A DNA stretch of 64,000 nucleotides. Source: Nannobrachium achirus. Its lineage: Eukaryota; Chordata; Actinopteri; Myctophiformes; Myctophidae. A program made the position numbers and the translations under genes. Where the stretch lies: contig OY997653.1 in the NCBI GenBank assembly GCA_963921795.1, positions 8,523,092 through 8,587,091 on the forward strand, in the 5' to 3' direction. The notes beneath the pieces are model-generated. The model was not told the DNA's origin. It saw only the letters and a program-made list of their open reading frames with translations, and did no database searches. Positions 1-11,848 of the stretch are shown in pieces (the first letter of the stretch is position 1; the number at the start of each line of letters is the position of its first letter).

Positions 1-66
1 GGAAAAAATAAAATAAAATAAAAGGTCAGCCTTTGTTCCATTTTGGGGGCTGGGCGGCCAACAAAG

Positions 67-335
67 TAAATCGTCACTGTCGGGCAGAAACCTTGTATCT
101 CCAAGTTTCAAATTTGATTTTTTTTTCGCAAAGCAAAGCCCTGCTTCATCATACAAGGCCGTTGCACAAAAGTAGTGAAAACAGCAGATCTACAAGCACA
201 CAATGCCTCGCGGTGCGAGGCGTTGTGTGCTTGTAGATCGGCTGTTTTCACTAGTTTAAATAATTTTTTTAAATGATAAATACAAAACAAACGGTTTTGG
301 ACATACAAGGTTTCCACCCGACAACAACAAAATAT
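67..335. mobile_element. Hairpin-bearing MITE, family A, copy 1
   Basis: A non-autonomous element of about 270 bp. Its ends are inverted copies of a sequence containing GAAACCTTGTAT and GTCGGG (left near 70-100, right near 300-335). The centre is a palindrome at 174-252. The same plan recurs at 36305-36538, 49831-50053 and 56583-56798, in either orientation. No coding capacity is visible. The superfamily is not clear to me, and the exact ends are approximate. Confidence 0.7.
174..252. repeat. Palindromic cassette (hairpin), AAGCACACA subtype
   Basis: A near-perfect inverted repeat: AGTGAAAACAGC, then GATCTACAAGCACACAA, a GC-rich loop, and the reverse complement of both. This is the first of about 20 copies of the same cassette in the window. 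In this subtype the arm reads AAGCACACA and its partner arm TGTGTGCTT, so the stem stays paired. Confidence 0.85.
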
Positions 336-2049
336 AACTCATGTAATTGGCCCACTGGCTTGTCACTTGTCATGATCTGAAATGGCAAATCTTTGAGTAG
401 CAGCAGCACTCTCTCTCTATAGCGCGCAATGAGGGCCTCTCCATCTCTTTTTCCCGTCCCTGCCTTTGGGGATCGAGACCTCTATGGAAGTGGCGAGTGT
501 GTTGGGTTTGTATACGTACAGAGTGCCCGTGGTAAGCTTACTTCTTGAGTCTCCTTTTGCCAGCTTCAATTTGATGTGCTCAATATTGGTTATTTATTTA
601 CATTAGTATAACATGTGATGAACATTGTATAATTATGGTCTTTGTATTTGTACAGCTTGAAAAACATAGATGGCAGGCAGAATCCCTTTTTCTCCATATT
701 TTGTTTGTTTCATTATTTTCGTCTCTTTCTCTCGTAAATGATTTTGGCGAAATAACTACATTGGATCCATTAGAGCAGTGTTTTCTTTTTTCTTGAAAAG
801 TAACTGATAGACCTACAAGGTTTTCACCGGACAGCGACAACATTTTATGTGAGTGGTGCAGGCAGATTTTCATTACTATTAATATGAAGTTCATAATAAT
901 CTATTATGAACCACTGATCCATGCAGCGCGTCCTCAGCGACGGTTCCAGAGAATTGTGACTGGGGAGGGGGAGGGGGGCTGGCTTTGTTAGAGCGAGGGC
1001 TAATTAATTTTGGCAACAAACAATAATGAATAGTACTAATATGACAAACGAGATTCTCTCGTATTGATAACTGAACAGACCAGATCATTGGCAGATGCCA
1101 GCTCCAAATCTGTGGACTGCAGGTGACTGATCGGATAGGGTTTTTGTAAGGCTGAAGATGCTTTCCAGCATAAAATGTATATGGTTTACATAGAAGTCAG
1201 TCAATTGTCTTTCACATATTCATATACATTTTATTTATGTATTTCTTCAATATTTTTAATCAGTATTGGGTTTGTGTGGTGGGGGTGCCTAGGGGGAGCT
1301 AAGCCGCCCCTGCCTGACAGCGACATTTTATTTGAGTGGTGCAGGCAGATTTCCAGTACTATTACTATAGCCTCGGAAACCCAGGCTTATTTTGGCGATC
1401 GGAAGAAAAATAAGCCTGGGCAACCCCCCCTATAACTGTGCTGGTTCATGACATTTTAAATGTATAAATAAATGTAGCCGTTCAGATATCTTATTTTACA
1501 TCAGTATTGTTCATGTGAACTGGTTTGTTTAGGCTTATCCATTATAATGATAAAATCGCTATGATTTATCACAAATTTTCCACCGTGGATCACTTCCTCA
1601 TTTATTCAAAGCGGTCAGCAGCAGGAGTCATGTCACCCTCCACGTCATTTCGAGACGCCGGAGGATCAAGAATGTGCCGGGTTAGGTTAGACTACTTTTA
1701 CTATGAACCACTGATGCATGCAATTTGTTTGTTTTAACCCTAGAATTATTTAATGCTTTAACTATTGAAAAATAGCAGATCTAGATCAGATATTTTTGAA
1801 AAATCTTGATTTGTATATATTTTTTAAAGTAACTAAAATATTTGCTTCTGGGGGGTCCTTAGAACAACATATTTTGAGATGGGGGTCCGCGGCCAAATAC
1901 ATGTAATTTTGAGGGGTCCTTGACATGAAAAGGTATGAGAACCACTGATTTAGAAGAAGGATTTGAAAGGCACTTATATAATCGTGTCAAAAATATTCAA
2001 AGACTTGCACAAATGTTCACGCTTTAAACAAACAAACAAAACAAAATAT
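336..2049. other. Repeat-rich stretch without recognisable genes
   Basis: No exon or intact reading frame is supported. Fragments seen: a decayed family-A MITE end near 745-860 (CTACAAGGTTTTCACC); two related pieces ending GAGTGGTGCAGGCAGATTT near 846 and 1335; a segment at 1456-1600 resembling 39530-39640; and a hAT-like relic with GGGGTCC motifs at 1850-1955 that ends in AGAACCACTGAT. Confidence 0.5.
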
Positions 2050-2118
2050 ATATAGCAGATCTACAAGCTCGCACGTGGCACCCGGTGCCGTGCTGTTAGC
2101 TTGTATATCTACTATTTT
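2050..2118. repeat. Palindromic cassette, diverged copy
   Basis: Arms TAGCAGATCTACAAGCTC and its imperfect complement AGCTTGTATATCTACTA enclose a GC-rich loop. This is a diverged member of the hairpin family. Confidence 0.7.
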
Positions 2119-2409
2119 TTAATAGTTAAAGCATAAAATAATGGTTGAAGTAGTTAAAATCTAAAGTGACACAGATTTGCGTTCAGGCCTAAATGGGGTT
2201 TATTCCTAATTATGTTTGTATTTTTACAATTAGTCAGTTGAAGGTTCAAATGTGAAATGGAAGTGTTGGCTTTCTGCTCCCTGCGCTCATTAGTGAGTTA
2301 TTCTCAATGCTTTTGGCAGAGGGAGAGGGCTAGTGAGAATCCCACTGGATGTATTGTTGTATTCTCCTGTGCTGCATGTGCTCATATCGTCAGGTGGAAA
2401 ACTCTTTGC

Positions 2410-2872
2410 CCGGGTTTCCCAAAGCGATTTTAGCCCGTCGTAGCTCACGCATGGTTGTAGAGACCAAGCCCCGACCGTCATGTTCCCTTGTTTACATGGG
2501 TTCGGGCAGAGCGACTTGATTAGCCCCCTACAACTACACCAACATTCAGATTTAATAAAGTGTTTAATAAAGTCTCACACCTGTCTACATACGGTACAGC
2601 ATTCTATAATTACCTGTATCCTCCGTGTTCTTTAATAAGAAGCCTTTTTATCCGATCGCTTTCCGTTTTCCCATGTGTTTCCTGGCGTTCCCCATGCGCA
2701 CCAACCCCATTGAGATAAACAGACAGCGATCGGATAAAAGGCTTTTTTATTAAAGAACACAGAGGATACGGGTAATTATAGAATGCCATACCGTATTCAG
2801 ACAGGTGTGAGACTTTATTGAGCACTTAGTGAAATCTGAATGATGGTGTAGTTGTAGCTTTGGGAAACCCGG
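2410..2872. mobile_element. Foldback/TIR element with 16-bp termini
   Basis: The ends are a perfect 16-bp inverted repeat, CCGGGTTTCCCAAAGC and its complement. Inside, the arms stay complementary in further blocks (TACAACTACACC; CTTTATTAA; GCGATCGGATAAAAGG), so most of the element folds on itself around 2680-2730. It has no coding capacity and I found no clear target-site duplication. The terminal sequence suggests a hAT-type MITE, but this is inference. Confidence 0.7.
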
Positions 2873-2952
2873 CCATTATGTCCAAAAAAGTTAGATAAGA
2901 GGTTTCTTATCTCCATATTTTACAACACTATGATGTTTTGTGTCTTTTACAG

Positions 2953-3036
2953 GTCAATTACCTTTATGATGTGAGTGACCGTGACCTTCCCCAGCTCCAC
3001 TCCATCATTAGCGTAGTGCCAAAGGGTGCATTCAAG
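2953..3036 (+). CDS. Unassigned exon-like segment, 28 codons
   Basis: A polypyrimidine-rich acceptor (TTTTGTGTCTTTTACAG) precedes 84 open bases that end at AAG before the possible donor GTGAAA, with phase 0 at both ends. The translation contains YDVSDRDLPQLHSIISVVP. I do not recognise the family. It is not the conserved V2R segment expected ahead of the exon at 6220. It could be an exon of another gene, a V2R exon I cannot place, or chance. A repeat element begins 29 bases after the donor. Confidence 0.3.
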
Positions 3037-3064
3037 GTGAAACTATGGAAAATATATGTATTTT

Positions 3065-3570
3065 AATTGCGACCGTCAGGTCGCAGATACTACCGAAACC
3101 TCCACCGGCTGTCTGTCAGTCAGTCTGTCCGTCATGTCACACTTTTCCCCAAACTCATATCTCCGCCACCGTTGCCCCAATCCATGCCAAACATTCCTTA
3201 CCTGCCATTCCACAACATCCACCCCTCCAGGGACCCCCAAAGCTCCAGGGACCCCCTTCCACCGCCGCCAAAAAGTACAAAAATGACCAAATGACCACCC
3301 AAACATTGTTCACAGGGAATTCCCGGGGACCACCGACTCCTGGTGCTCCAGAATTGATGCAAAAGTGGTCGCACCCCCTAGTGGAGGACCACTGCTCCTA
3401 CAGATTTTGCCCTAAAATCACGCAAATCGGTACACAGTATGTCTACACTCATGCCATCAACATTGATCTGTCCCATATAGCGCCACCATCAGGCTGATTT
3501 TTTCAAACACATTTTTGGACACTGCTCCTACACATTTTGCCCTAGAATCACGCTGCGACCTGACGGTCGC
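3065..3570. mobile_element. Repeat bounded by GCGACCGTCAGGTCGC palindromes
   Basis: The self-complementary sequence GCGACCGTCAGGTCGC lies at the left end (about 3067-3083), and GCGACCTGACGGTCGC lies at the right end (about 3552-3568). The interior is proline- and serine-biased low-complexity DNA with repeated phrases (GGGACCCCC; CACTGCTCCTACA; GCCCTA). It is open for 150 codons, but the composition is not protein-like. Probably a mobile element or minisatellite; superfamily unknown. Confidence 0.5.
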
Positions 3571-3961
3571 TTATCTCCCGATTAGGGAGTCTTACTGGTT
3601 TTATTTTAGTTGAGTGTGTCTTAGTTTGACCTTTTTTGTTAGTAGTATGAAAACGTCCACCTCATGTCCCTTAGTTTGTGAGTCACGTCCGCTAATACAC
3701 AACATTCCGTTACCTATCGACTTCAGTTCCTCCTTCCCATTCCATCCACGAAGGCAGATCACAAAAAAAAAATCTGTGGGCTTAATTGTGGGTGGGAGTA
3801 ATCCACAATTTTACAGAGATCTGATTGGCTCACAGTTTTCAGGAAGGGAACTTTCATTGAAATGAAGGCACAGGGTTCGTCTGTCGTCTCCTCTCCCAAT
3901 ACACAAACTCTGCTTGCCACACAAAGGCACATTTTGTGTATTGGGAGAGGCGACATCACAG

Positions 3962-4075
3962 GCAGCCTACCAGTAGATCATAATCTACTGGTTGGTTACC
4001 ACTGATTTAGATCTACCAGTAGATCATAATCTACTGGTTGGTTACCACTGATCTGCTGGTAGATCTAAATTTTAG
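3962..4075. repeat. Local tandem duplication, about 50 bp
   Basis: The phrase AGTAGATCATAATCTACTGG followed by TTGGTTACCACTGAT occurs twice in a row. It is itself partly palindromic. Confidence 0.8.
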
Positions 4076-4259
4076 ATTGTGTCAAAGGTCACGTCTCACC
4101 TAGACACAGGACAAGCAGGCAGGCTCTATTGGATCAATGGTAAAACCAGGTTCAAATCCGGGGTAGGAGAGAAAAGTGACATAGACCCTGATCTATAGCC
4201 TAATAGCCGGGGACCCAGTCACCCAAAACGTGCTACTTAAAGTAGTTTTTTTTCCCTTC

Positions 4260-4620
4260 TTTTTTTAATATTGTTCTTTTCCTGTATAGAGAAGTTGATG
4301 GGACAGTGAATATACAGATGGCCATAACCTTTTTTTGTGATGTTCCCGGCAGAGCAGACCTCTCATTCTGTGGACCTTAACACATCTGCCGCCCAGCCCG
4401 TTTATAAACGTTCTATTTTGCCCAGCTATCTACCGCCCAGCCCGTTTATCTACGGGCTATAGTCTTTTCATTGTTTTACAATTGATGACGCTCTCGCGCT
4501 GCCTGTGACTTAATACAGTAGGGCAACATCAAAGGGAACCAGGTCATTCACGTGAATGAAGAAAAAAGGTCAAAAAACTGCATTGAAATACATGTTATCA
4601 GGCAATCCAAATACAACAGA
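4260..4620. repeat. Dispersed repeat family C, copy 1
   Basis: It shares GACAGTGAATATACA, GGCCATAACCTTTTTTTGTG and CTCATTCTGTGGACCTTAAC with 58520-58640. The two copies differ by substitutions and small indels. No coding content. Confidence 0.6.
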
Positions 4621-4967
4621 GTGAGAGGGAGAAAAGTCTGCAGCAGTTTAAGAGACGCGACTACACAAGCCGCCAGCTGAGGAAAGGAAAAAAAAATAAA
4701 AAAATATCGGTTGGGACTCGGGAGGCTCGGTTGAGATTTGAATATAGGATATTTATAGTTAGAGTTAGAGTTTAGATAGTTGATTGATAACCTAGAGATG
4801 ACAGTAGAATTTGTTTAGATTTGAGTGTATTTAGGTGAAGACACTCTGTATTTATAGTGGGAGAGGAGGAGGAAGACTGAGGGGTGTCACAAGGGGGGAG
4901 TGCGAGTGGGACTGAGTTACTACGGCCCAAGGTGGAGGGGACATAATTATTTTATACTTTAACTATT

Positions 4968-5033
4968 GAAAAATAGCAGATCTACAAGCTCATAGCGCGG
5001 CACTCTGCGAGCTTGTACATCTGCTATTTTTGA
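4968..5033. repeat. Palindromic cassette
   Basis: AAAAATAGCAGATCTACAAGC and its near complement GCTTGTACATCTGCTATTTTT enclose a 20-base GC-rich loop. The upstream 120 bases resemble those before the half copy at 46966, so the cassette moved within, or entered, a shared larger repeat. Confidence 0.75.
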
Positions 5034-5994
5034 AATCCCCCCTATGAAGAACAATCATGGGGGTCCCGCAGTGAATCCTTGTAGCCAGGGCCCAGATTTT
5101 GGTGCGACACGACACCCCTGCACACACAACACAATGAAAGACCCAGGGTTTAGCCTGCCCCTGTGATGAAAAAACCAGGGTGTAGCCTGATCCTACCTGA
5201 TACACTGTCACCTCCTCCTCCCCCAGTGCACTACTGGCTCGTAAAGATATTCCATTGATAAACAAACAGTCTGCTGGCTCGTAAAACTATAATCCATGTG
5301 GCTAAACAACAGTAAACAAAATGATCCAACACGATTCCGGTGTTGTCCCTGTGTTGGTCATCCACTGGTCGTAGTAGCCTCTGTCTGGACCAGTCTATGG
5401 TCTGGACAAGAAAGAACGCACCCCGCTGAAAGGTCTCTCAAAAAGGGGTAAAATAATTGTATCCAGTTGTGTGTGCAATCTGTGCATGCACGTGTGCATT
5501 GATCCAGCAAACTTTTCTCTGCATTGATCTGCCAAAGTGTGTGTGTGTGTGTGCGTGTGAGAGAGTGTGCACGGCATGCTGCAAAGATTATGCAAAGATG
5601 TAGAGATGTGTTGCTCATTAGTTAAGAAAAAAAAAGTCTTATGCAAAGATGTAGAGATGAGTTACAAGTGTTTCCTTTTGTTAAGAAATCACATGACACA
5701 GGGTTCCTTTCAAATAGGATGGTCCTTCTTCACATGTGTGTGCGCGTGCACGTGTGTATGTGTGTATGTGTGCATGTGTGTTGAGACTGAGCACAGTGCT
5801 ACAGTTGCATCTATTGGCTTGAAACAACAAAATCAACCCAATAAGAGACTTATTCATGTTATTTCATAAAAAGCCTTTTTTCTAGCCTTTTTAAACAAAT
5901 TAGGCCATTTGGGGCTGGCGCAGTAGTCGCTAATAAATTCATAGAAAATCATGGAACATAATTTAAACTCTTGTTTATTTTTTTTAATAAAGTA
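5034..5994. other. Stretch without recognisable genes
   Basis: It contains GT-rich patches (5537-5553, 5736-5780) and a short direct duplication of TTATGCAAAGATGTAGAGATG (5585-5660). No exon-like segment with plausible splice sites was found. Confidence 0.5.
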
Positions 5995-6042
5995 TAGATG
6001 TCTATGAACAAATGGGTATACTCCATTTGTTCATAGACATAG
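5995..6042. repeat. Short perfect hairpin
   Basis: TATGTCTATGAACAAATGG-type arms (about 20 bp) are separated by only about 6 bases. It is unrelated in sequence to the GATCTACAAGC cassette. Confidence 0.75.
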
Positions 6043-6219
6043 AAACACATTTCCAAAATATTCATTGCAAATTAGTCAAAATGCTCCAAAACCCTGACAT
6101 GTTTTGGAAGAGTTTAATAAAAAACGTGGGGCAGGCAATGTGTTAATGACCAAACTAATAGATAAAACAGAAATCAAAAGTACGGCATGACATCATAATG
6201 TTCAACTCTATTCCTTGAG

Positions 6220-6546
6220 CTTTTAGGCCTGTGGGTCCCTGACTATAATGAAATATCCCTCCATGCTTCGTCCAATCAGACGGGAGTTATCGTCCAGATG
6301 ATAAGGCGGTTCGGGTGGACCTGGGTAGGACTGGTGGTCAGCGATAGCTATGAGGGCCACATTACCGCCAAATCCATCCGGTCAGAGCTGGAGCGTACCG
6401 GTCTGGGATGTCTGGCATACGTGAAGATTATGAAGCCCAACCTTGCTGTCCTGCAGAGGGTCGTCACCACCATGAAGGAATCCACAGCTCGTGTGGTCTT
6501 TTATCTCGCAGACTATCTGCCTGAACTCATGGAGTTCCCAATGGGG
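6220..6546 (+). pseudogene. V2R/OlfC receptor, damaged ligand-binding exon
   Basis: This encodes the part of a class C GPCR extracellular Venus-flytrap domain around IRRFGWTWVGLVVSD, followed by GCLAYVKI and ARVVFYLADYLPELMEF. This is the usual V2R signature of lobe 1. The upstream conserved segments are present but in different frames: LLGLWVPD is in frame with the main part, while MKYPSMLRPI lies one frame off. Comparison with the usual family spacing implies a deletion of about 19 bases just before GVIVQMIRRFGW and a larger one before MKYPS, and the 5' part of the exon is missing. The 3' end (GGG then GTACGA) is in phase 0, matching the next exon at 12974. The gene may therefore be inactive despite its intact 3' exons, unless another 5' exon is used. 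Confidence 0.7.
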
Positions 6547-6651
6547 GTACGATCTGAATTTAGACGTTGTTGCTGCCATGCGGGAAACTCTTATCTCCAT
6601 GTTTTAACTTTTTGTGTTTTTTTCCTTTAATGAACGTTGAACACGAAAGTT

Positions 6652-6728
6652 TCAAAAGTAGCAGATCTACAAGCTTGAAATGCATTGTAGATCCTGTGGA
6701 TCGCTTGTAGATCTGAACTTTTGATACT
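6652..6728. repeat. Palindromic cassette with altered loop
   Basis: Arms TTCAAAAGTAGCAGATCTACAA and TTGTAGATCTGAACTTTTGA pair. The loop contains an extra CATTGTAGATCCTGTGGATC, so a third copy of the GTAGATC word sits in the loop. Confidence 0.65.
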
Positions 6729-7900
6729 TTTGAATTTGAATCCTGAAAAGTCACAGTTCTGGACATGAGTCGAGTCTCCACCCCACAGATAGGATATACA
6801 GTACTCAAGGCAAGCTTATTTTTTTGGCACGTTTATTGTAAGCAGGAAGGAAATGTTGTAAGCATCTTACAATGAATGCGAAAATCTCTATCCGTCCGTG
6901 TGTTTTACTTTTAACCATGATGGACTCACTGAAAACACAGGCCAATGGTTCTGGTGGCCTTTTAACTCTGTTTACTGGCCTGCTCTATTCCCATGCCATC
7001 ATAGGCTACTGTTTTATTTTCACCAGTCTTTCTAGCTCTACTGAGAATTATCGAAAAGACAACAACATTTCACCCAGTATCTCAAATAAAGTGCAACTCG
7101 TGCACTTTCACCAGAAGTTAACCAGGGGTTTCAGCTGTGTCCGGTTGTTGCGCTATATTAGTTTTAAAACTGGCTGCTCTTCCCCAGAGCAGACCCAAAA
7201 ATACAGAAACATGAGAAATTGGCCCTTTTGTGAATGACACTTTTTCAAGCATTTCTCTCTCTTGAACCTTTTAATTTTTGGCTTCTGTGACATCATACAT
7301 GTATAAAGTATTGTTGTCAGTCAAATCAAAACAAAAAATATATAAAAAAAATTACTTTCTTTGTTTTTTTTTATAAAGAAATAACGTTTAGTGTGAAAAT
7401 TTCTGTAGTTGTTTCTCATACAGTATATGCACTCTATGCCCCTCCCCCGCGGATAACAACACAGTCGCGTGCACACACCGCACGCGCACACGACATGCAC
7501 GCACACAGAAGAAGAACACCGCCTGTTTGTTTGCTAAAAATGCCAAGCGAATCTGACGCAGGATTATGATGAGCCTTCCGTAACGTGTGCATACTGTACA
7601 CCGCACGCACACACACACGACCGCACGCACGCTCAGGCACGCGCACACGATGCAGAAGTGAAAACAAGTTAGCAGCAGCTGTTTGATTGCTAGCATAGCA
7701 GCTAAAAACACAGTGCGATTCAGTGCGAATACAGAAAATCTGACTCAAAGGCAGATGGATTATTAGTTTCGTCGGTGACACAGCCTGGTGAATGTCCCTA
7801 ACACTTCAACTACAACCACTGGATATTGGATAATAAACTTTGGACGCATGGAGTAGCAGACGAGACCACGAGCTGCTGGCTCGCTCTATGCAGCTCCTCT
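6729..7900. other. Receptor intron without recognisable elements
   Basis: AT-rich sequence followed by CA-rich patches at 7465-7645. A 121-codon open frame at 6872-7237 shows no recognisable domain and lies inside the receptor intron, so it is not annotated as a gene. Confidence 0.5.
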
Positions 7901-7904
7901 CTTT

Positions 7905-8330
7905 ATCAGGCAGCTGGGGGAACGCTCGCCTTTCGCCAACACTTTTTACCTTTTGTGAACATTTGATCAAGAAAGTAAAGGTCCTATGACAGTCTCTCAT
8001 CTGTTTACTCCTCAAGCGTGGAAGAAAGTCTAAGCAGCGTGTTGAAATAAAAAGTTTAAATCGCTAATTTATTCAGACGGTCCCCTGCTTTTTAGCATTC
8101 CGGGAAGGTGGTCACGTGGTATAGACACAGTGCATACTGGTGTGGAAAATAATGCACTGGCTGACGACATGAGCGATATAAACTCTTTATTTCAACACGA
8201 TGCTTGGATTTTCTTCCACGGTTGAGAAGTAAACAGAAGAGAGACCGGCATAGGACCTTTACTTTTTGGATATGATGTTCACAAAAGCAAAGAAGGGTTC
8301 CTGACGGCGGAGCTTCCCCGATAGGGTCCG
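7905..8330. mobile_element. Foldback element without obvious termini
   Basis: Arms of about 150 bp are inverted copies. The left arm contains AGGTCCTATGACAGTCTCTC and GTGTTGAAATAAAAAGTTT. The right arm contains their complements, including TTTATTTCAACAC, CTTCCAC and ATAGGACCTTTACTTTTT. The centre is near 8090-8150. No coding capacity. Confidence 0.65.
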
Positions 8331-8466
8331 ATTGTGGATGACATGAATGAGGAATTTAATTTATGAGCGTGCATGAGCTAAATACATGGGCGCACTGGAT
8401 TACACGATTCTCCTGGTGTTTTTTTACTCGTCTATATACATCTCCTCCTGCCAAGCAAGGTAAGGG

Positions 8467-8568
<102 letters not shown>

Positions 8569-8934
8569 CTCGCTTTTTCTCTCTCTCCGTCGCGAACAGT
8601 CTCTCTCTCTCTCTCTCTCTGCTGTACAGATAGAGAGTGCAGGTGGAGATAGAGGAGCAGCTGCTGTTTTTGGGATGTGAAAATGTAAGATTTTGGGATG
8701 GTGTGAATATATTTGGTAATAGTCCCAAACTTTGTCACAGGGTGGGGAAGAGTGTCAGCTAGGGGTACTTTCTGTTAAGTACTTTTCTCATCAACCTACG
8801 TCTGTGGCCTGATTGCCTAATTAATGATTCTCGTCAATCTATCTCTGTGGGATGGAATGAGTTCATGTGTAGGGGGGGGGGGGGGCTGTGCTGAGATTTT
8901 ACAAATTAAAACAAATTGTTATGAAGGCTGTAGC

Positions 8935-9325
8935 AACTCATAATGTAATAACGGCTCATAATGTAATAAGGGCTCATAATGTAATAAGAAAAATGTAATA
9001 AAAACTCATAATGTAATAATCAGCTCATAATGTAATAAAAAAACGAGCGCATAACGTAATAATGGATTTTTCAATAATGTAATAATGTAATAATGTGTTA
9101 CATTAAGAACCTCCACATATGAGGCTCATAATGTAATAAACCTTCATAATGTAATAATGTATTTTTTATTACATTATGCGCTGATTATTACATTATGAGC
9201 TTTTATTACATTTTAATTATTACATTATGCACTTGTTTTTTATTACATTATGAGCTGATTATTACATTATGAGTTTTTATTACATGTTTTTATTACATTA
9301 TGAGCCCTTACTACATTATGAGTTG
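8935..9325. repeat. Subterminal CTCATAATGTAATAA array, left arm
   Basis: More than fifteen copies of CATAATGTAATAA appear first on this strand and, from about 9165, in the opposite orientation (TTATTACATTATG). The array is therefore itself palindromic within the arm. Confidence 0.9.
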
Positions 9326-9381
9326 CTACACACCCTGCCAACTTTGTTGATGAAGAATGGAGCAACTATCTGCTAAACATG

Positions 9382-9600
9382 CAGCAAATGAATACATATG
9401 GGGATCATTTAGCTGTACAAAGAGCATCCACAATGTTCAACATACAGTTTGTGATTGTATCGACACTGGGTGTTGATGCAACATTGACATGTGGTCAGTA
9501 TGACGACAGTCTGCCTGTCTAGTTCTGGGCCACTTTGCCGAAGGTCATGGGGACCATTATGTAAGCCTTGGTGGACCAGTCACACACTTGATTCAAAGAG
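9382..9600 (+). pseudogene. OTU-like protease relic, left arm copy
   Basis: The translation starts MNTYGDHLAVQRASTMFN and continues through VIVSTLGVDAT, then loses frame near 9490-9525 relative to the copy in the other arm. The family interpretation rests on the better preserved right-arm copy. Confidence 0.55.
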
Positions 9601-9826
9601 TCCAGGAAGCAGAGGAGAGCACATCACTTCAATCTGTCCCTCATTCTGGCCCTAAGTCTAGCCCTCACTCTGGCTCTGACTCGGTACCTCACTCTGGCCC
9701 TGACTCGGTCCCTCACTCTGGCCCAGGGCCGGTTTTATAATAGGGCTTGACGTGCTGGAGCACAGGTCATCAACAACCACAGGGGGGCACCAGAGGATCA
9801 ACTGTAAACAAAAGATATTCACATGA

Positions 9827-9846
9827 GCTAAGCTAAGCTAAGCTAA
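9827..9846. repeat. (AGCTA) microsatellite
   Basis: Four consecutive GCTAA/AGCTA units inside the foldback element. Confidence 0.9.
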
Positions 9847-9984
9847 CGTTGCTGTCTGTAAGTACTTTATACACTTAAGGGTTTTGAAGAAATGTTAGGT
9901 GGATACTATGCACAACTCTAAAAGAACTGGTGCACTATTGTGTTGGAGCGCCTCAGTGCGGCTGCAGAGTTAAGGTGCTATCTA

Positions 9985-9988
9985 TCCC

Positions 9989-10056
<68 letters not shown>

Positions 10057-10200
10057 GACTTTATTAGAAGTTTGCATAGGAAAAGGTTCATGACAGTACA
10101 GTTCACTGGTACAAAGTCAACTAAAGGGAGATCCTAGTAAGCTTTTCGGCTTATTTGCACAGGAAACCTTCATGTATCTCATATAACAACTGAGACCAAG
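9985..10200 (-). mobile_element. LINE 3' end with (AATC)n tail, minus strand
   Basis: A (GATT)n tract at 9985-10054 is followed by GAAGACTTTATTAGAAGTTTG and about 130 bases. The same arrangement recurs at 59893-60056. Read on the minus strand, this is a conserved 3' end followed by a tetranucleotide tail, the form of several fish non-LTR retrotransposons. No coding sequence is retained. Confidence 0.7.
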
Positions 10201-10330
10201 TAGGGTGACCAGACGTCCCGGTTTGGCCGGGACTGTTCGTTTTCAAGCTGCGTGTCCCGGTGTCCCGACACATATCTCTAAAACACTAATATGTCCCGCT
10301 TTTCAACATTCACTACAGAATTATGCCAAT
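10201..10330. mobile_element. hAT-like fragment, TAGGGTGACCAGACGTCCCG end
   Basis: It begins with the terminus TAGGGTGACCAGACGTCCCG, common among fish hAT-type repeats, and continues with CGGGACTG and GTGTCCCGG phrases. The matching right end is not visible, so it is a truncated insertion in the foldback element. Confidence 0.55.
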
Positions 10331-10699
10331 AACAGTATTTGTTTTCAGTGGTTGCATCATCTATCTATAAATGCGAGAAGTCTCTGTCTGTTTGTAATCC
10401 GCGTATCTCGAGAAACGTTCGTCCCACCGGCTTCAGATTCGGCATGCGCGTTCCCCGCCGCCGCGCGGAGTGCAGTGCCGGGCCTCGACCCGACCCAACT
10501 CGCGGTTTTCCGAAACCGGCGCAAAACGTTTGGAATCTCCTTATGCAGAGCTGATTGTTGACATCAGGCTGTTCCGGAGGAAATCGGCGCAAGCGCTGAC
10601 TCATTGTGACATCACTTCATAAAAGGCTCTGAGATCACGTACACCACATGAGTCAACAAGAAATGCCATGGTTACGTATTCTGATGTTCCTATATGGGC

Positions 10700-11370
10700 A
10701 TAAAAGGACACAGGCAAACATATGGTCAAAACGGGTCCTATGACAACAGTTATAATGGGGTTTGCATTAAAGGGGGAACCAGCACTGTGTCTGCAACACA
10801 GTCAGAGGCACAGACAGATACAGAGATCTCCATAATGGGCATAAAGGGACACAGACAAACTGATACAGAGATCTCCATATATGGGCATACAATGGATGCA
10901 GACAGACAGATACAGATATCTCCATATATGAGCATAAATGGACACAGGCAAACAGATGGTCAAAACGGGTCCTATGACAACAGGTATAATGGGGTTTGCA
11001 TTAAAGGGGGAACCAGCACTGTGTCTGCAACACAGTCAGAGGCACAGACACAGACAGATACAGAGATCTCCATAATGGGCATAAAGGGACACAGACAAAC
11101 TGATACAGAGATCTCCATATATGGGCATACAATGGATGCAGACAGACAGACAGACAGATACAGATATCTCCATATATGAGCATAAATGGACACATGCAAA
11201 CAGATGGTCAATACAGGTCCTACAGAGATATCCATATATGGACATAAAATGGACGTAGACAGACAGATATCCCCATATATGGGCATAAATGGACACACAC
11301 AAACAGATGGTCAAAACAGATCCTATAACAACAGGTATAATGGGGTTTGCATTAAAGGGCGGGGCATTCA
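10700..11370. repeat. Degenerate tandem repeat, 234-248 bp units
   Basis: ATGGTCAAAACGGGTCCTAT recurs at about 10722, 10956, 11204 (diverged) and 11307 (truncated unit). Each unit contains smaller repeats of GGGCATAAATGGACACAG and CAGATACAGAGATCTCCATA. It forms the centre of the foldback element. The resulting open frames are repeat artefacts. Confidence 0.85.
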
Positions 11371-11848
11371 TCCCCATTTACATTGTTCCCGAGTTGGCCA
11401 GGGCGCCGAACTAGACGCTCGGCCGCCCCTAGTTATGCTAATGTATGGACGTCTCTGTTGTTTCATACACCATCTTTGGGCATATTCTACACTATTGTTA
11501 TTTATAATTTGAGCTTGACTGTGATACATGTGGCTACCTGTTTGATTGATGTTTTTGTGGGATAGAGAAGCCAGTTCTTGCAGTTACTGGACTGTCGAAA
11601 TTGTAGCTACCTTATACTGTATGCTGGTGGAGAAGGGGAAAAAATCATACCAAGTTTGAAGTGAGAGGTGGTGCGTGTGTGCGTCCTCATAATGACATTA
11701 TCCGTTCCTATCTATGTCTAAGTGGCTGTGTGTGTTTGTGCGCCAGTGGCTACCACAGGTCACCAGCACGGGGTGGTGACCTGCAGGTCCAAGCACAGGG
11801 CACCATGAAGGGTAGATCCTGCCCTGAGTCTTGCCCTAAATCTGGCCC

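Noticed and set aside
3045..3497. 150-codon proline-rich open frame
   Set aside because: Lies inside a repeat bounded by palindromes; several overlapping frames are open on both strands because of biased composition.
4135..4172. tRNA-like B-box GGTTCAAATCC
   Set aside because: Isolated motif with no convincing A-box or SINE body.
6872..7237. 121-codon open frame starting with ATG in the receptor intron
   Set aside because: No recognisable domain, unremarkable for AT-balanced intronic DNA, no splice or promoter support.
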